Assembly (NCBI GenBank): GCA_030684355.1
Contig: JAUXTN010000017.1
Location: 16,001-80,000, forward strand
Direction of reading: 5' to 3'
DNA: 64,000 nucleotides
Source of the DNA: Pseudomonadota bacterium
GTDB taxonomy: Bacteria; Myxococcota_A; UBA796; SXON01
The stretch's first letter is position 1; each line of letters opens with the position of its first letter. The position numbers were made by a program, and so were the translations under genes. Under the pieces are notes generated by a model that was not told where the DNA came from, made no database searches, and saw nothing but the letters and a program-made list of their open reading frames with translations. This document shows positions 8,895-17,278 of this stretch, piece after piece.

Positions 8895-10382
8895 GTGATC
8901 CCGTTCGTCGCCGTAGCGCTGGCACAGGATGAAGGCGCCCCCCCGGAGGCGCGCCGGGAAGATGTGCGTCCCGTGGCCGACGTGCCGGGGAGCGGGCTCC
9001 GCTTCCTGGGCATCGTCGCGCTGCGCACGGCGGCGACGAACGTCTCCACCACCAACCCGTTCCTCAACGGGCAGCTGGTGGGGGAGCTCGGCGGTACGAA
9101 CACCACGACCACGACCGAGGAAGTCGGGCACGCCTCGGAGCAGCGCGTCGCGGCGTTCTTCTCGTACGCGCCGCCGTTGTGGGACGGGCGGCTCCAGCTC
9201 GATGCCGCCTTCGAGATCGACTTCGCCTTCGGCGACCAGGCCTACGGCATCGGCGGCAACACCGGCGGCGGCTTCGGAGCCGACCAGGTGAACCTCCAGA
9301 CGCGACGCCTCGGTGCCCGCGCGCGGTTGGGCGACAGCACGTGGCTGGTGGCGGGGCTCCAGTTCGTCGGGGACGGCTCCGCCGATCCCACCCGCTCCAA
9401 GCCGGACGATCTGTTCCGCGGCGGCGGGCGGCTGATGTTCTTCGGGTCCGAGGCCGCGGGGCTCACGGCGTACGGGACCGTCGGGGAGCCGATCCGCTAC
9501 AAGCTCGGCGCCTACACGCTCGTCGAGCTCGGGATCGCCGCGCCGGACGACGTGACGCTCTACATGGCGGACGGCGCGTGGAGCCCGGCCTACGCACAGC
9601 GGGCCGGCGTGCATCTCTGGTACCTGCGGGATCACGCGGGCGGAGCCGGGGGCACCTTCGGCACCGGCCCGGCCAGCGTGCTCTCGGAGCTCCAAGGGGG
9701 CCCGCGGCTGGACCTGCGCGAGAACGGCGAGGGGGTTGCTCCCGTCATCAACGCGGATCTGCTCTGGGTGGGCCTGGACCACGGCTGGAACGCCGCGCTC
9801 GACCGCGGGCGCGTCGGGGCCACGGTCCTGGGCGTCGCCTCGCTCGGGCGCCTCTACGTGGAGGCCCTGCCCGACCGCGACGTGCGCGGGTTCCTGGGGG
9901 ATCTCGAGCTCCGGGCGCGCATCGCGGAGGGGGAGGGGAGCGTCGCGCGGGTCGAGCTCCTCGCCTCGAGCGCCGACGACCCCGCGACCGACACCTACGA
10001 GGGCATTGTCACCGGCAACTCGTACGGTGCGGTCGGCGCCGTCCACGGCACCCACGGCTGCCTGCTGCTCTTCCCCGACGTGTCCGCGATCAACCGCCAG
10101 GTGGCGGCGGTGTACGACGTCTCGGGCGGAGGCGCGGGGGTCGCCGCGGTGACCGGCGGCCTCGCCTACGACCTCGTCCCCAACCGGCTCACCGTCGGCG
10201 CGGGCGCCGGGCATGCGCGCAGCGCCACCTTCGCTCCCCTCGGGACCGAGATCAACGCCCGCATCTCGGGGAAACCCTGGGTCCTCACCGACGTGGGCAT
10301 CAAGGGGGCGGTTCTCCTCGACACCGCGCTCCCAGAGAACCCGTGGATCGTCCTGGCCTCTTTCGACTGGGTGGTGATCTGA
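8895..10382 (+). CDS. Outer-membrane beta-barrel (porin-like) protein
   Basis: A 495-residue protein with alternating polar/hydrophobic strands typical of a large barrel (for example RLQLDAAFEIDFAFGDQAYG and WIVLASFDWVVI as the final strand with hydrophobic C-terminus). The GTG start immediately follows the previous TGA in the same frame; AGAGGA upstream can serve as ribosome-binding site. The apparent signal MIPFVAVALA is unusually short and has no basic residue. Candidate role: import or export of hydrophobic substrates in the lipid/PHA operon. It is not close enough to FadL by eye to name it. Confidence 0.75.
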   Translation: MIPFVAVALAQDEGAPPEARREDVRPVADVPGSGLRFLGIVALRTAATNVSTTNPFLNGQLVGELGGTNTTTTTEEVGHASEQRVAAFFSYAPPLWDGRLQLDAAFEIDFAFGDQAYGIGGNTGGGFGADQVNLQTRRLGARARLGDSTWLVAGLQFVGDGSADPTRSKPDDLFRGGGRLMFFGSEAAGLTAYGTVGEPIRYKLGAYTLVELGIAAPDDVTLYMADGAWSPAYAQRAGVHLWYLRDHAGGAGGTFGTGPASVLSELQGGPRLDLRENGEGVAPVINADLLWVGLDHGWNAALDRGRVGATVLGVASLGRLYVEALPDRDVRGFLGDLELRARIAEGEGSVARVELLASSADDPATDTYEGIVTGNSYGAVGAVHGTHGCLLLFPDVSAINRQVAAVYDVSGGGAGVAAVTGGLAYDLVPNRLTVGAGAGHARSATFAPLGTEINARISGKPWVLTDVGIKGAVLLDTALPENPWIVLASFDWVVI

Positions 10383-11311
10383 TGCTGCGCGCGCTCTTCC
10401 TCACCACCCTGGCCGCCTGCGCCCCGCGCTACGCGGGCAAGGGCGCCATCGAGCCCGAAGATCTGTGGAGCCCCCTGCCGCGGCAGCACGTCACCGTGAT
10501 GGGGACGGACGTGGCCTACGTGGACAGCGGAGGCTCCGGCCCTCCGCTCGTCTTCGTGCATGGCCTCTCCTCATCCGTCGGCTTCTGGGAGTACCAGATC
10601 CCGGCCTTCGCGCACACGAACCGGGTGCTCGCGCTCGATCTGCCCGGCTACGGCTCGTCGGCCCGCCCGGACGCCCCTTGCACGCCCCCCTGGTATGCGT
10701 CCGTCGTGGCGGCGTGGCTCGATGCCGTGGGGGTCGACCGCGCCACGATCGTCGGGCACTCGATGGGCGGCCAGATCGCGATCCACCTCGCGCTCGGCGA
10801 GCCGGCCCGCGTCGAGCGGCTGGTGCTCTCCGCTCCCGCTGGCCTCGAGCCGTTCCAACCCGGCGCGGCGAAGTTCATGAAGGACTTCTGGACCGAGCGC
10901 CGGGCGCTCGGCACCACCGAAGAGCAGGTGCGCGCCAACTTCACGACCCAGGTGTTCAACCGTCGTGACGCGGGTGTGGAGCGGATGATCGAGGAGCGCG
11001 TACGCCTCGGGCTCTCCCCACGCTTCGCGGGCACGAGCGTGGCGGTTTCGCGCTCCGTCGCCGGAATGCTCGACTACCCGGTGCTGGAGCGCCTCGGGCA
11101 GATCGTGGCCCCGACCCTCGTGATCTTCGGCACCGCGGATCGCATGATCCCGAACCCCGTGTTCAACGGGGGCTCCACCCGCGCGGTGGCGCGCGTCGCG
11201 GAGACACGCATCCCCAACGCCAAGGTCGTCCTCATTCCCGGCGCCGGGCACACCGTTCACCATGACGCACCCGAGGCGTTCAACGCCGCGCTGCAGGAGT
11301 TTCTCCGATGA
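10382..11311 (+). CDS. Lipoprotein alpha/beta hydrolase
   Basis: A 309-residue protein. The lipoprotein signal is MLRALFLTTLAAC (Cys13). The hydrolase domain has the oxyanion strand PLVFVHGLSSS, the nucleophile elbow VGHSMGGQ, the Asp-bearing strand APTLVIFGTADRMIP and the catalytic His in PGAGHTVHHDAPE. The start shares one base with the preceding stop. It is most likely an envelope-anchored esterase or lipase; its neighbours (lipase-like protein, barrel, CoA ligase, PHA synthase) suggest it works on acyl esters destined for CoA activation. Confidence 0.88.
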   Translation: MLRALFLTTLAACAPRYAGKGAIEPEDLWSPLPRQHVTVMGTDVAYVDSGGSGPPLVFVHGLSSSVGFWEYQIPAFAHTNRVLALDLPGYGSSARPDAPCTPPWYASVVAAWLDAVGVDRATIVGHSMGGQIAIHLALGEPARVERLVLSAPAGLEPFQPGAAKFMKDFWTERRALGTTEEQVRANFTTQVFNRRDAGVERMIEERVRLGLSPRFAGTSVAVSRSVAGMLDYPVLERLGQIVAPTLVIFGTADRMIPNPVFNGGSTRAVARVAETRIPNAKVVLIPGAGHTVHHDAPEAFNAALQEFLR

Positions 11312-13068
11312 TCTCGCTCCTGGCCTCGCTCGCGTTCGCGACCTCCGGCTTCGACGCCACAACGCCGAGCGCCACGTTCACCGGCGCCGAGACCTGGGAC
11401 GCCGAGGAGACCGTCCAGCTCTGGAGCGCCGTCGAGCGCCACATCGACACCAACCGGACCTTGTTCACCGCTGGGGAATTCAACGCGAGCACCGAGTGGG
11501 CGGAGAGCTCGGCGTTCGCGCCCTGGATCGGGACGGCGTTCGGCACGTCGACCCCCTCGGGCGGCACCTTCCTCCTCCACCAGGGCGTCCACGCGGGCAC
11601 GGCCTCCGGGACCCCCATCCTGTTCGTGCCGGGCGCGGGCGACAACGCCAGCCGTGGCTTCGTCACCATGGCGACCAAGATGGACTGGGCCGGGCGCCCG
11701 GTCTACGCCGTCACGTTCGCGCACCCCCACGGCGACGTGTTCGAGCAGGCCGAGATCGTGGCGGATGCGATCGCCCGCGTGAAGGTGCTGACGGGGGCCA
11801 CGCAGGTCGACCTCGTGTCGCACTCGAAGGGCGGCATCGCGGTGGCCGTGTACCTCTCCCACCACGCGGGCGCGGACTGGGGCAGCACCAGCTACGAGTC
11901 CGTGGGGACCCCCTACCGCGACGACGTCCGCCGCTCCGTCTTCATCGCGACGCCGCTCGGCGGCATCGACACCGCCTTCCGCTGGCCGCTCGGCAACGTG
12001 GCGAGCCTCACCGCGGACTACGCGCTCGCGCCCACCTCGTGGCGCACCTACTACCCGTACGGCGTCGGCGCCCCGGCGTGGAACACCGACCTCTCCGAGC
12101 AGGACTTCTTCCCGGACGGGGGTGACCTCTTCCCCGGGCAGCGCCAGATCCTGGCCCGCCAGGACTACCCCCTGCCGGGGAGCCTGCCGTGGCTCGGCGC
12201 CTACTCGCTCCAGACGGACTGGTACACCAGCTACGAGGGCGGCCTCGGCTTCTACTCCGACTCCGACGGGATCGATGCCGCCGTCACCGCAGGCGGGGAT
12301 CTGCTCGAGTACCTCGGGGCCGCCGGGGTGGATCCTGGCGTCGAGATCTTCGTGCTCGCCGGCGAGAACCCTCTGATGCCGAACGGCGTCGAGGACCTGC
12401 TCGTGGGCTTCTTCGGAGAGACCTGGATCGATCTCGCCACGGCGGGCACCGACGCGTGGGCCGACCTCCTCGCGGACGCCGTGGGGGACGGCCTCCTCGG
12501 CGTGGGCGTCACCCGCGACGAGGTGCAGGGCCTCGCCACCGGGGATCTCATCCTCGGCGAGATCAGCGGCCCGAGCGACGGGCTCGTGTTCGTGTCCAGC
12601 TCGACCGCGTCGGAAGCGCTCCTCGCCCGCGGAGCCACGGTCCAGGAGACCTACGTGGCCAACCTCTCGCACCTCGACCTGCTCTATGCCAGCCCGATCA
12701 CGGGCCAGCTCCTCGTGGACGCCGCGGTGGCCGATCCCGTCGAAGACGGCTGGATGGCTGCCGTCGGGGAGCGCTACATCGAGGCCGACACGCTGGGCTG
12801 GGTGGAGCGGGTGCTCGCGGACGAGCCGGTGGACACCGGCGGGGACGCCGACACGGACACGGATTCCGACACCGACACCGACACCGATGCGGACACGGAC
12901 ACCGACACGGATGCGGACGACACGGGCGCCGCTGCCGACACCGGCACGCCCGACGCGGAGGACGACGACACGGGCTGCGGCGGCTGTGCCTCCGGCAGCG
13001 GCGGGGGCGGCGCGCTCGTGGCGGCGCTCGCGTTGGTGCTCGCCATCGGGCGGCGCCGGGCGGAGTAG
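11308..13068 (+). CDS. Secreted lipase-like hydrolase with MYXO-CTERM-like surface anchor
   Basis: A 586-residue protein. A short signal (MISLLASLAFA) is followed by an alpha/beta-hydrolase domain with TPILFVPGAGDN and a nucleophile elbow VSHSKGGIAVAVYL, as in family-II bacterial lipases and polyester depolymerase-like enzymes. Residues ~510-551 are an Asp/Thr repeat linker (DTDTDSDTDTDTDADTD). The C-terminus has the tripartite MYXO-CTERM layout: DTGCGGCASGSGG, a hydrophobic stretch (ALVAALALVLAIG) and RRR. This predicts surface or outer-membrane retention after sorting. The start overlaps the previous stop by 4 bases; it ends the PHA-linked operon. Confidence 0.85.
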   Translation: MISLLASLAFATSGFDATTPSATFTGAETWDAEETVQLWSAVERHIDTNRTLFTAGEFNASTEWAESSAFAPWIGTAFGTSTPSGGTFLLHQGVHAGTASGTPILFVPGAGDNASRGFVTMATKMDWAGRPVYAVTFAHPHGDVFEQAEIVADAIARVKVLTGATQVDLVSHSKGGIAVAVYLSHHAGADWGSTSYESVGTPYRDDVRRSVFIATPLGGIDTAFRWPLGNVASLTADYALAPTSWRTYYPYGVGAPAWNTDLSEQDFFPDGGDLFPGQRQILARQDYPLPGSLPWLGAYSLQTDWYTSYEGGLGFYSDSDGIDAAVTAGGDLLEYLGAAGVDPGVEIFVLAGENPLMPNGVEDLLVGFFGETWIDLATAGTDAWADLLADAVGDGLLGVGVTRDEVQGLATGDLILGEISGPSDGLVFVSSSTASEALLARGATVQETYVANLSHLDLLYASPITGQLLVDAAVADPVEDGWMAAVGERYIEADTLGWVERVLADEPVDTGGDADTDTDSDTDTDTDADTDTDTDADDTGAAADTGTPDAEDDDTGCGGCASGSGGGGALVAALALVLAIGRRRAE

Positions 13069-13076
13069 GTCGGCGA

Positions 13077-13239
13077 AAACCGCCCCGCCAAGGGGCGCCG
13101 GTCGGGGCCGGGGCGGCCAAACCGCCCCGCCAACGGGCGCCGGTCGGGGCCGGGGCGGCCAAACCGCCCCCCGCCGCGCGCCGGGCGGCCACAGACCGCC
13201 CCCAGGCACGGCCCCGTACCCAGGCGGCCACAAACCGCC
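13077..13239. repeat. Array of four extragenic hairpin repeats
   Basis: Two near-identical 42-base tandem units (13077-13118 and 13119-13160, one difference) are followed by two degenerate units. Each junction carries a hairpin: GGGGCGG-CCAAA-CCGCCCC at 13110-13128 and 13152-13170, GGGCGG with a 7-base loop at 13183-13201, and GGCGG/CCGCC at 13223-13239. They lie between the convergent lipase and methyltransferase genes. There is no T-run. The pattern is REP-like or a composite Rho-barrier rather than a classical terminator. Confidence 0.75.
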
Positions 13240-13322
13240 CCCAGTCGCGGCGCCGGTTTCGGGGCGGCCCGCGGGGGCCGAGGTTCGGCCTCCGTGCTGG
13301 CGCCAGCCCGACCGTAGTCGCC

Positions 13323-14585
13323 CTACTCCGCCTTGTCGCCCTCGGCCTTGTCGCCGACGGGCGCGGGCGCCTCGACGGGCTTCTCCCACAACGTCGCGTG
13401 CTCGGGACGCATGGCGTTGACGCCCTCGTCCCAGCGCTCGACCGTGGCACGGGCGATCCGTACGAGACCGGCGGCGCGGGCCGCGTCCTCCATGGCCTCG
13501 TAGGTGTCGATGCGCTTGCCGCTGACCTGGCCGTCGCCGATGACGACGATGAGGCGGCCGCCGGTGTCGAGCGCGCGCGCGGCGGCCTTCATCCACTTCC
13601 GGTTGTCGCCGCGCCAGGCGTGGAGCGCGGCGGCCCGGTCCGCGCGGAACTGGCGGCGCGAGCCGATCTCCTCGTGGGTGTCGATCCCCTCGTCGAGGCC
13701 GAGCCACAAGAGCCGCAGGTGCTGCATCGTCATGTAGTCGTAGACGCCGGGGTAGGGCGGCGAGGTCACGACGAGACCGAAGCCGCCACGCTCCCGCAGC
13801 TCGCGGGCGTCCTCGCGGTGGACACGCGCGCGGGCCCCCACCGGCGCGGCCTCGGCGAGCGCCTCCAGCATCCGGCCGAATTCGCGGGCCTTCTTGTGGA
13901 AGAGCACGCCCGCGGTGCCGGGCGGGCGCTTCTCGCCGGTGCGCGCGCTGGAGGTGTCGCTCTCGCGGCGGCTCGCCTTGATGAGGATCGCGGAGAAGAC
14001 GGCACGGAGCAGGGCCTCCTTCCCGATCGTCTCTCGGATGGTCGCGAGCTCGGTCAGCGCGTGCGGCTCGTACCAGCGGACGAGCTCCTCGGGCACGGTC
14101 GGCGTCGTGCGCGCGGCGAGGGCTACCTCGGTCGCGCGACGAGCTGTCGCCCGCATGGTGGTCCGCTCCTCCTCGGTCGTCCGCGCGGTGCGTGCCCGGG
14201 CGACGAGGTTGGCGATGGGCGACACGTCCAGGCCGAGCGCATCGCGGCCCGCCAGGAGCGCCTCGATGAGCACGGTGCCGCCGCCGCAGAAGGGGTCGAG
14301 CACCGGGCCGGAGCCGAGGGCGACGAGATCGCGGGCGGCGTCGGGGTTGAGGCCCGCCGGGTAGGTGTGGAAGCCGTGGGTCGCCCGCTCGACGCGGCCA
14401 CGGTGCCGGAGCGCGGCCTCGAGGGCTCGCGCCAGGGTGTTGTCCCCCGAGCGCACGGCTTCACCGGCGCGCTGGCTCAACGCCTCGCGTTGGTGATCGG
14501 TCGCGGGCGCGCCGAGCACGGCGTCGATCCGCGTGGCTTCTTCCTTCTCAATCCGCTGCTTGCGGCGGGTGCGACGCTCAGCCAT
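13323..14585 (-). CDS. Orphan DNA/RNA amino-methyltransferase (SPPY type)
   Basis: A 420-residue protein. The SAM-binding motif is LDPFCGGGTVLIEAL (about residue 95), followed by GLDVSPIANLVARA, and the catalytic motif is VTSPPYPGVYDYM (about residue 275). The order, motif I before SPPY, and the DPFCGGGT sequence match UPF0020/Trm11-like and m4C/m6A DNA methylases. A Lys/Arg/Glu-rich N-terminus (ERRTRRKQRIEKEE) and an acidic repeat tail (GDKAEGDKAE) flank the core. No restriction endonuclease or specificity gene adjoins it. The start ATG 14585 is chosen because the frame upstream runs through the TIM44-like gene. Confidence 0.8.
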   Translation of the reverse strand: MAERRTRRKQRIEKEEATRIDAVLGAPATDHQREALSQRAGEAVRSGDNTLARALEAALRHRGRVERATHGFHTYPAGLNPDAARDLVALGSGPVLDPFCGGGTVLIEALLAGRDALGLDVSPIANLVARARTARTTEEERTTMRATARRATEVALAARTTPTVPEELVRWYEPHALTELATIRETIGKEALLRAVFSAILIKASRRESDTSSARTGEKRPPGTAGVLFHKKAREFGRMLEALAEAAPVGARARVHREDARELRERGGFGLVVTSPPYPGVYDYMTMQHLRLLWLGLDEGIDTHEEIGSRRQFRADRAAALHAWRGDNRKWMKAAARALDTGGRLIVVIGDGQVSGKRIDTYEAMEDAARAAGLVRIARATVERWDEGVNAMRPEHATLWEKPVEAPAPVGDKAEGDKAE

Positions 14586-14638
14586 GGAAGGCTCCGGTGG
14601 AGTGGGGGAGACGTCCCGTCTCGATCCCGTTCGTTCTG

Positions 14639-16075
14639 CTAGCCACGGTAGGCCTCGTCCTGGTCGATGGTGGAGAGGACCCAGTCGTAGTCCCCGCCGG
14701 TGATCTTGGCGTCGCAATAGCCGCACACGCCGGTCTCGCTCACATTGTCGAGGGGTGCGCCGCAGCTGGGGCAGCGGTCCACCTCGTCGCGCGGGCGCGC
14801 GGTCTTGCCGGCGCTGCGCAGGAAGGTCCAGTATTCGGAGAAGACGCGGTCCTTCACCTTGCTGCCGCCGACGACGTTTCCGGCGCGGTCCTCGGTCCAG
14901 TCGCGCATCTGCGCGAAGATCCGCACGGTGACAGCCTCCAGATACGCGTCCACCGTGACGCGCGCCAGCACCACGTCGGTGACCTGGATGTTCGCCGAGC
15001 CGTTCCGCAGCCCCTCGGCTGCGTACCGCTCGATCCAGTATCGGTGCTGCTGGAACAGGAAGTCGGTCTCGAAGGGGCGCGCCTGCTCCCACTTCCCGTC
15101 GCTCCAGGCCTGCTGGATGCGGACGAAGACCTCGATCACGCGGCTCCGGAAGCCCTCCCACTGGAAGTCGGGGTGGCGAGCCTGGAACGCGCGGAGCTGG
15201 GCCGGGAGGTCGGGCGCGAGCACGATGGGGAGGTCGGTGCCCGCCTCGACCCCTGCGCCGCGGGTGAGCTGGAGCGGCGGCGCGGGCTCGTCGAGCAGCA
15301 CCCGCACATCGACGACCTGCCACTGGAGGCGGCCGTCGGTGATGACGTTGTCGCAGTTCCGGCAGCGGCCGTCCGCCGTGGTGTCGATGGGGCTCCCGCA
15401 GCTGGGGCAGGAGAGGGCCCGCATGCGATCCGGGCCCGGCGAGAGGGTGTCGGCGGCGCGCGCGAAGGTCCACCGCTCGCGTGCGAAGCGCTTGCTCGTT
15501 CCCTCGGTGAGGTTCCCCTCGAAGAGGACCACCACCCGCGCGATGGCGCCGGACACCGCGGCGCTCTCGATGCGCGTGGCCCCGAGGACGATGTCCCGCA
15601 CGGGCTTCCCGGGCGCCCGGGCGCGGAGGGAGGCGACCACGCTGTCGACGACGTACGGGGCGAGCGTCGCGAAGTCCCCGCCGCCGCGAGCCTCGTGCGC
15701 GCGGGTGTAGACGAGCCGTGCGAGGTCGAGGAACAGTGGCTCGGAGAAGCTGGGATCCCGCGCGCGGAGCGGGGCCAGCCGTGCACCCGGAACGACCGGC
15801 TGCACGGGGTGCGTACGGTGGACAACGCGCCCGTCCTGGTGCCCCTGGACCTTCACGTAGAAGAACACTGCGGCCACCACGAACAGGAGCGGGATCCCGA
15901 TGACCGGGTGCTCGAAGACGAGCCAGATGAGCAGGCCGAGGCCGTCCCCATCGCCACCGCCGCCGCCGGAGAACCCACCGCCCCCGCCGCCCGAGGACCC
16001 GCCCCCGCCGGAGTAGCCCTGCCCGCCACCGGCTCGTGCCCAGGCGGCCGCCAGCCAGAGGATCCAGGGGATCAC
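14639..16075 (-). CDS. TIM44-like domain protein with zinc ribbons
   Basis: A 478-residue protein with GTG start at 16075 overlapping the TPM gene stop (GTGA). Order: a short N-terminal hydrophobic segment (IPWILWLAAAWA), a Gly/Ser-rich region, a transmembrane helix (PLLFVVAAVFFYVKV), a TIM44-like region (around DFATLAPYVVDSVVASLRAR), a CPSCGSPI...CRNC zinc ribbon, a second TIM44-like segment (FQARHPDFQWEGFRSRVIEV), and a C-terminal CPSCGAPL...CGYC ribbon. Paired with a TPM-domain protein, as often seen in bacteria. The role is unknown; membrane-associated assembly or quality control is plausible. Confidence 0.8.
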   Translation of the reverse strand: MIPWILWLAAAWARAGGGQGYSGGGGSSGGGGGGFSGGGGGDGDGLGLLIWLVFEHPVIGIPLLFVVAAVFFYVKVQGHQDGRVVHRTHPVQPVVPGARLAPLRARDPSFSEPLFLDLARLVYTRAHEARGGGDFATLAPYVVDSVVASLRARAPGKPVRDIVLGATRIESAAVSGAIARVVVLFEGNLTEGTSKRFARERWTFARAADTLSPGPDRMRALSCPSCGSPIDTTADGRCRNCDNVITDGRLQWQVVDVRVLLDEPAPPLQLTRGAGVEAGTDLPIVLAPDLPAQLRAFQARHPDFQWEGFRSRVIEVFVRIQQAWSDGKWEQARPFETDFLFQQHRYWIERYAAEGLRNGSANIQVTDVVLARVTVDAYLEAVTVRIFAQMRDWTEDRAGNVVGGSKVKDRVFSEYWTFLRSAGKTARPRDEVDRCPSCGAPLDNVSETGVCGYCDAKITGGDYDWVLSTIDQDEAYRG

Positions 16076-16674
16076 GTGCGCACCCGCGGGACGTTCGCGA
16101 TCTCGTCCCGGTTCTCCTGCGTGGGCGGCAGGTGCGCCGCGAGGAGCGTGCCCAGGCGATGCAGCCCGGCCACGAGCTCCTCGACCGAGTCGGCGCGCAG
16201 CTCGACGGCGTTCCACTTCGCGCCGGGGATCTTGCCGAGCAGCCCCTGGTCCGGCAGGAGCTCTACGCGGCCCTCCATCGCGCTGACGTAGACCAGCAGG
16301 CCCGTGCGCCCCTCCGTCGCGTGGACGCTCTCCTCTACGAACGCGACCTGCGCGGCCTCGTGGACCTGGCGGCGGCGGCGTGTCTCTCCGGCGAGCGCCA
16401 CCACGAGGCGCGGGCGCGTCGCAAGGAGCCAGCCGACGAGCCCGCCGGCAACCAGCACGTCGATCGGAAACCAGAAGGCGTTGAACAGGACGGGGCTCCA
16501 GCACAAGAACGCGAGGATGGCCACGGCGACGAGGCCGCCGCCGATCCACGCGAGATCCGCATAGGAGCCGGAGGAGGGCGCCGCGACGACGACCAGCTCG
16601 GCGTCCGTGTGAACCTCGATCTCACTGACTGCGCGCTCGATCGCGGCCGAAAAACGCGCATCGGTGTGGACCAA
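16072..16674 (-). CDS. TPM domain membrane protein
   Basis: A 200-residue protein with the TPM (TLP18.3/Psb32/MOLO-1) pattern: FSAAIERAVSEIEVHTDAELVVV at the start, two hydrophobic helices (IGGGLVAVAILAFLCW and IDVLVAGGLVGWLLA), then the second TPM half (HEAAQVAFVEESVHATEGRT, GLLVYVSAMEGRVELLPDQG). Usual TPM proteins are secreted or membrane-anchored with unknown function, some acting as acid phosphatases. It is translationally coupled to the TIM44-like gene by a 4-base overlap. Confidence 0.82.
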   Translation of the reverse strand: MVHTDARFSAAIERAVSEIEVHTDAELVVVAAPSSGSYADLAWIGGGLVAVAILAFLCWSPVLFNAFWFPIDVLVAGGLVGWLLATRPRLVVALAGETRRRRQVHEAAQVAFVEESVHATEGRTGLLVYVSAMEGRVELLPDQGLLGKIPGAKWNAVELRADSVEELVAGLHRLGTLLAAHLPPTQENRDEIANVPRVRT

Positions 16675-16731
16675 GTTCCCGTTCCCGGCTCACGCGCGGG
16701 TTAACCCGGCGCGCTCCGTCGGGGGGTTCGC

Positions 16732-17262
16732 ATGCAGATCAATGCCTCTTCCGTCATCCACCACCCGCGCGAGCGCGTCTACCGGGCCTACCGGGACGAG
16801 CTGCCCGCGATCGCACCCTTCATGGCCAACATCAAGGAGATCGTGGTCAAGGGCCGGGAGGAGCGTCCGGGCGGCGTGAAGCTCCACAACGAGTGGGCGG
16901 GGAAGGGCGAGATCCCCAAGGTCGTCCAAGGCATCATCAAGCCCGAGATGGTCAAGTGGGACGACTACGCGGACTGGGATGACAGCCGGTGGCTCTGCAC
17001 CTGGAACATCAAGATCCGCGCCTTCACGGACAACATGCGGTGTGGCGGCACGAACCGCTTCGAAGAGGCCGGCCCGGGGAGCACCCGCGTGATCCTGTCG
17101 GGCAACCTGGACATCCACCTGAAGGACATCCCCGGCGTGCCGCGTTTCCTCGCGGGCACCATCGCCCCGCAGGTCGAGAAGTTCATCATCGCGCTCATCC
17201 GCCCCAACCTCGAGCAGGTGAACGCTTCGCTGGAGCGCTACCTGGACGCGCAGCCGAAGTAG
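16732..17262 (+). CDS. SRPBCC (DUF2505-like) ligand-binding protein
   Basis: A 176-residue soluble protein beginning QINASSVIHHPRERVYRAYRD, typical of START/SRPBCC folds in which the first strand precedes a helix. The central strands (GGVKLHNEWAGKGE, WLCTWNIKIRAFTDNMRCGG, TNRFEEAG) and a long C-terminal helix (APQVEKFIIALIRPNLEQVN) fit the family. Such proteins bind hydrophobic ligands. It stands alone between the divergent TPM gene and the convergent kinase gene. No ligand can be predicted. Confidence 0.78.
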   Translation: MQINASSVIHHPRERVYRAYRDELPAIAPFMANIKEIVVKGREERPGGVKLHNEWAGKGEIPKVVQGIIKPEMVKWDDYADWDDSRWLCTWNIKIRAFTDNMRCGGTNRFEEAGPGSTRVILSGNLDIHLKDIPGVPRFLAGTIAPQVEKFIIALIRPNLEQVNASLERYLDAQPK

Positions 17263-17278
17263 CCCGGCCGGCCAGGCC

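Noticed and set aside
12838..12960. Asp/Thr repeat as a possible frameshift or tandem-repeat artefact
   Set aside because: The frame stays open through to a well-formed MYXO-CTERM-like end, and similar linkers occur in other lipoproteins of the window.
13077..13239. Possible CRISPR array
   Set aside because: Repeats are contiguous 42-base units without unique spacers, degenerate quickly, and no cas genes are present.
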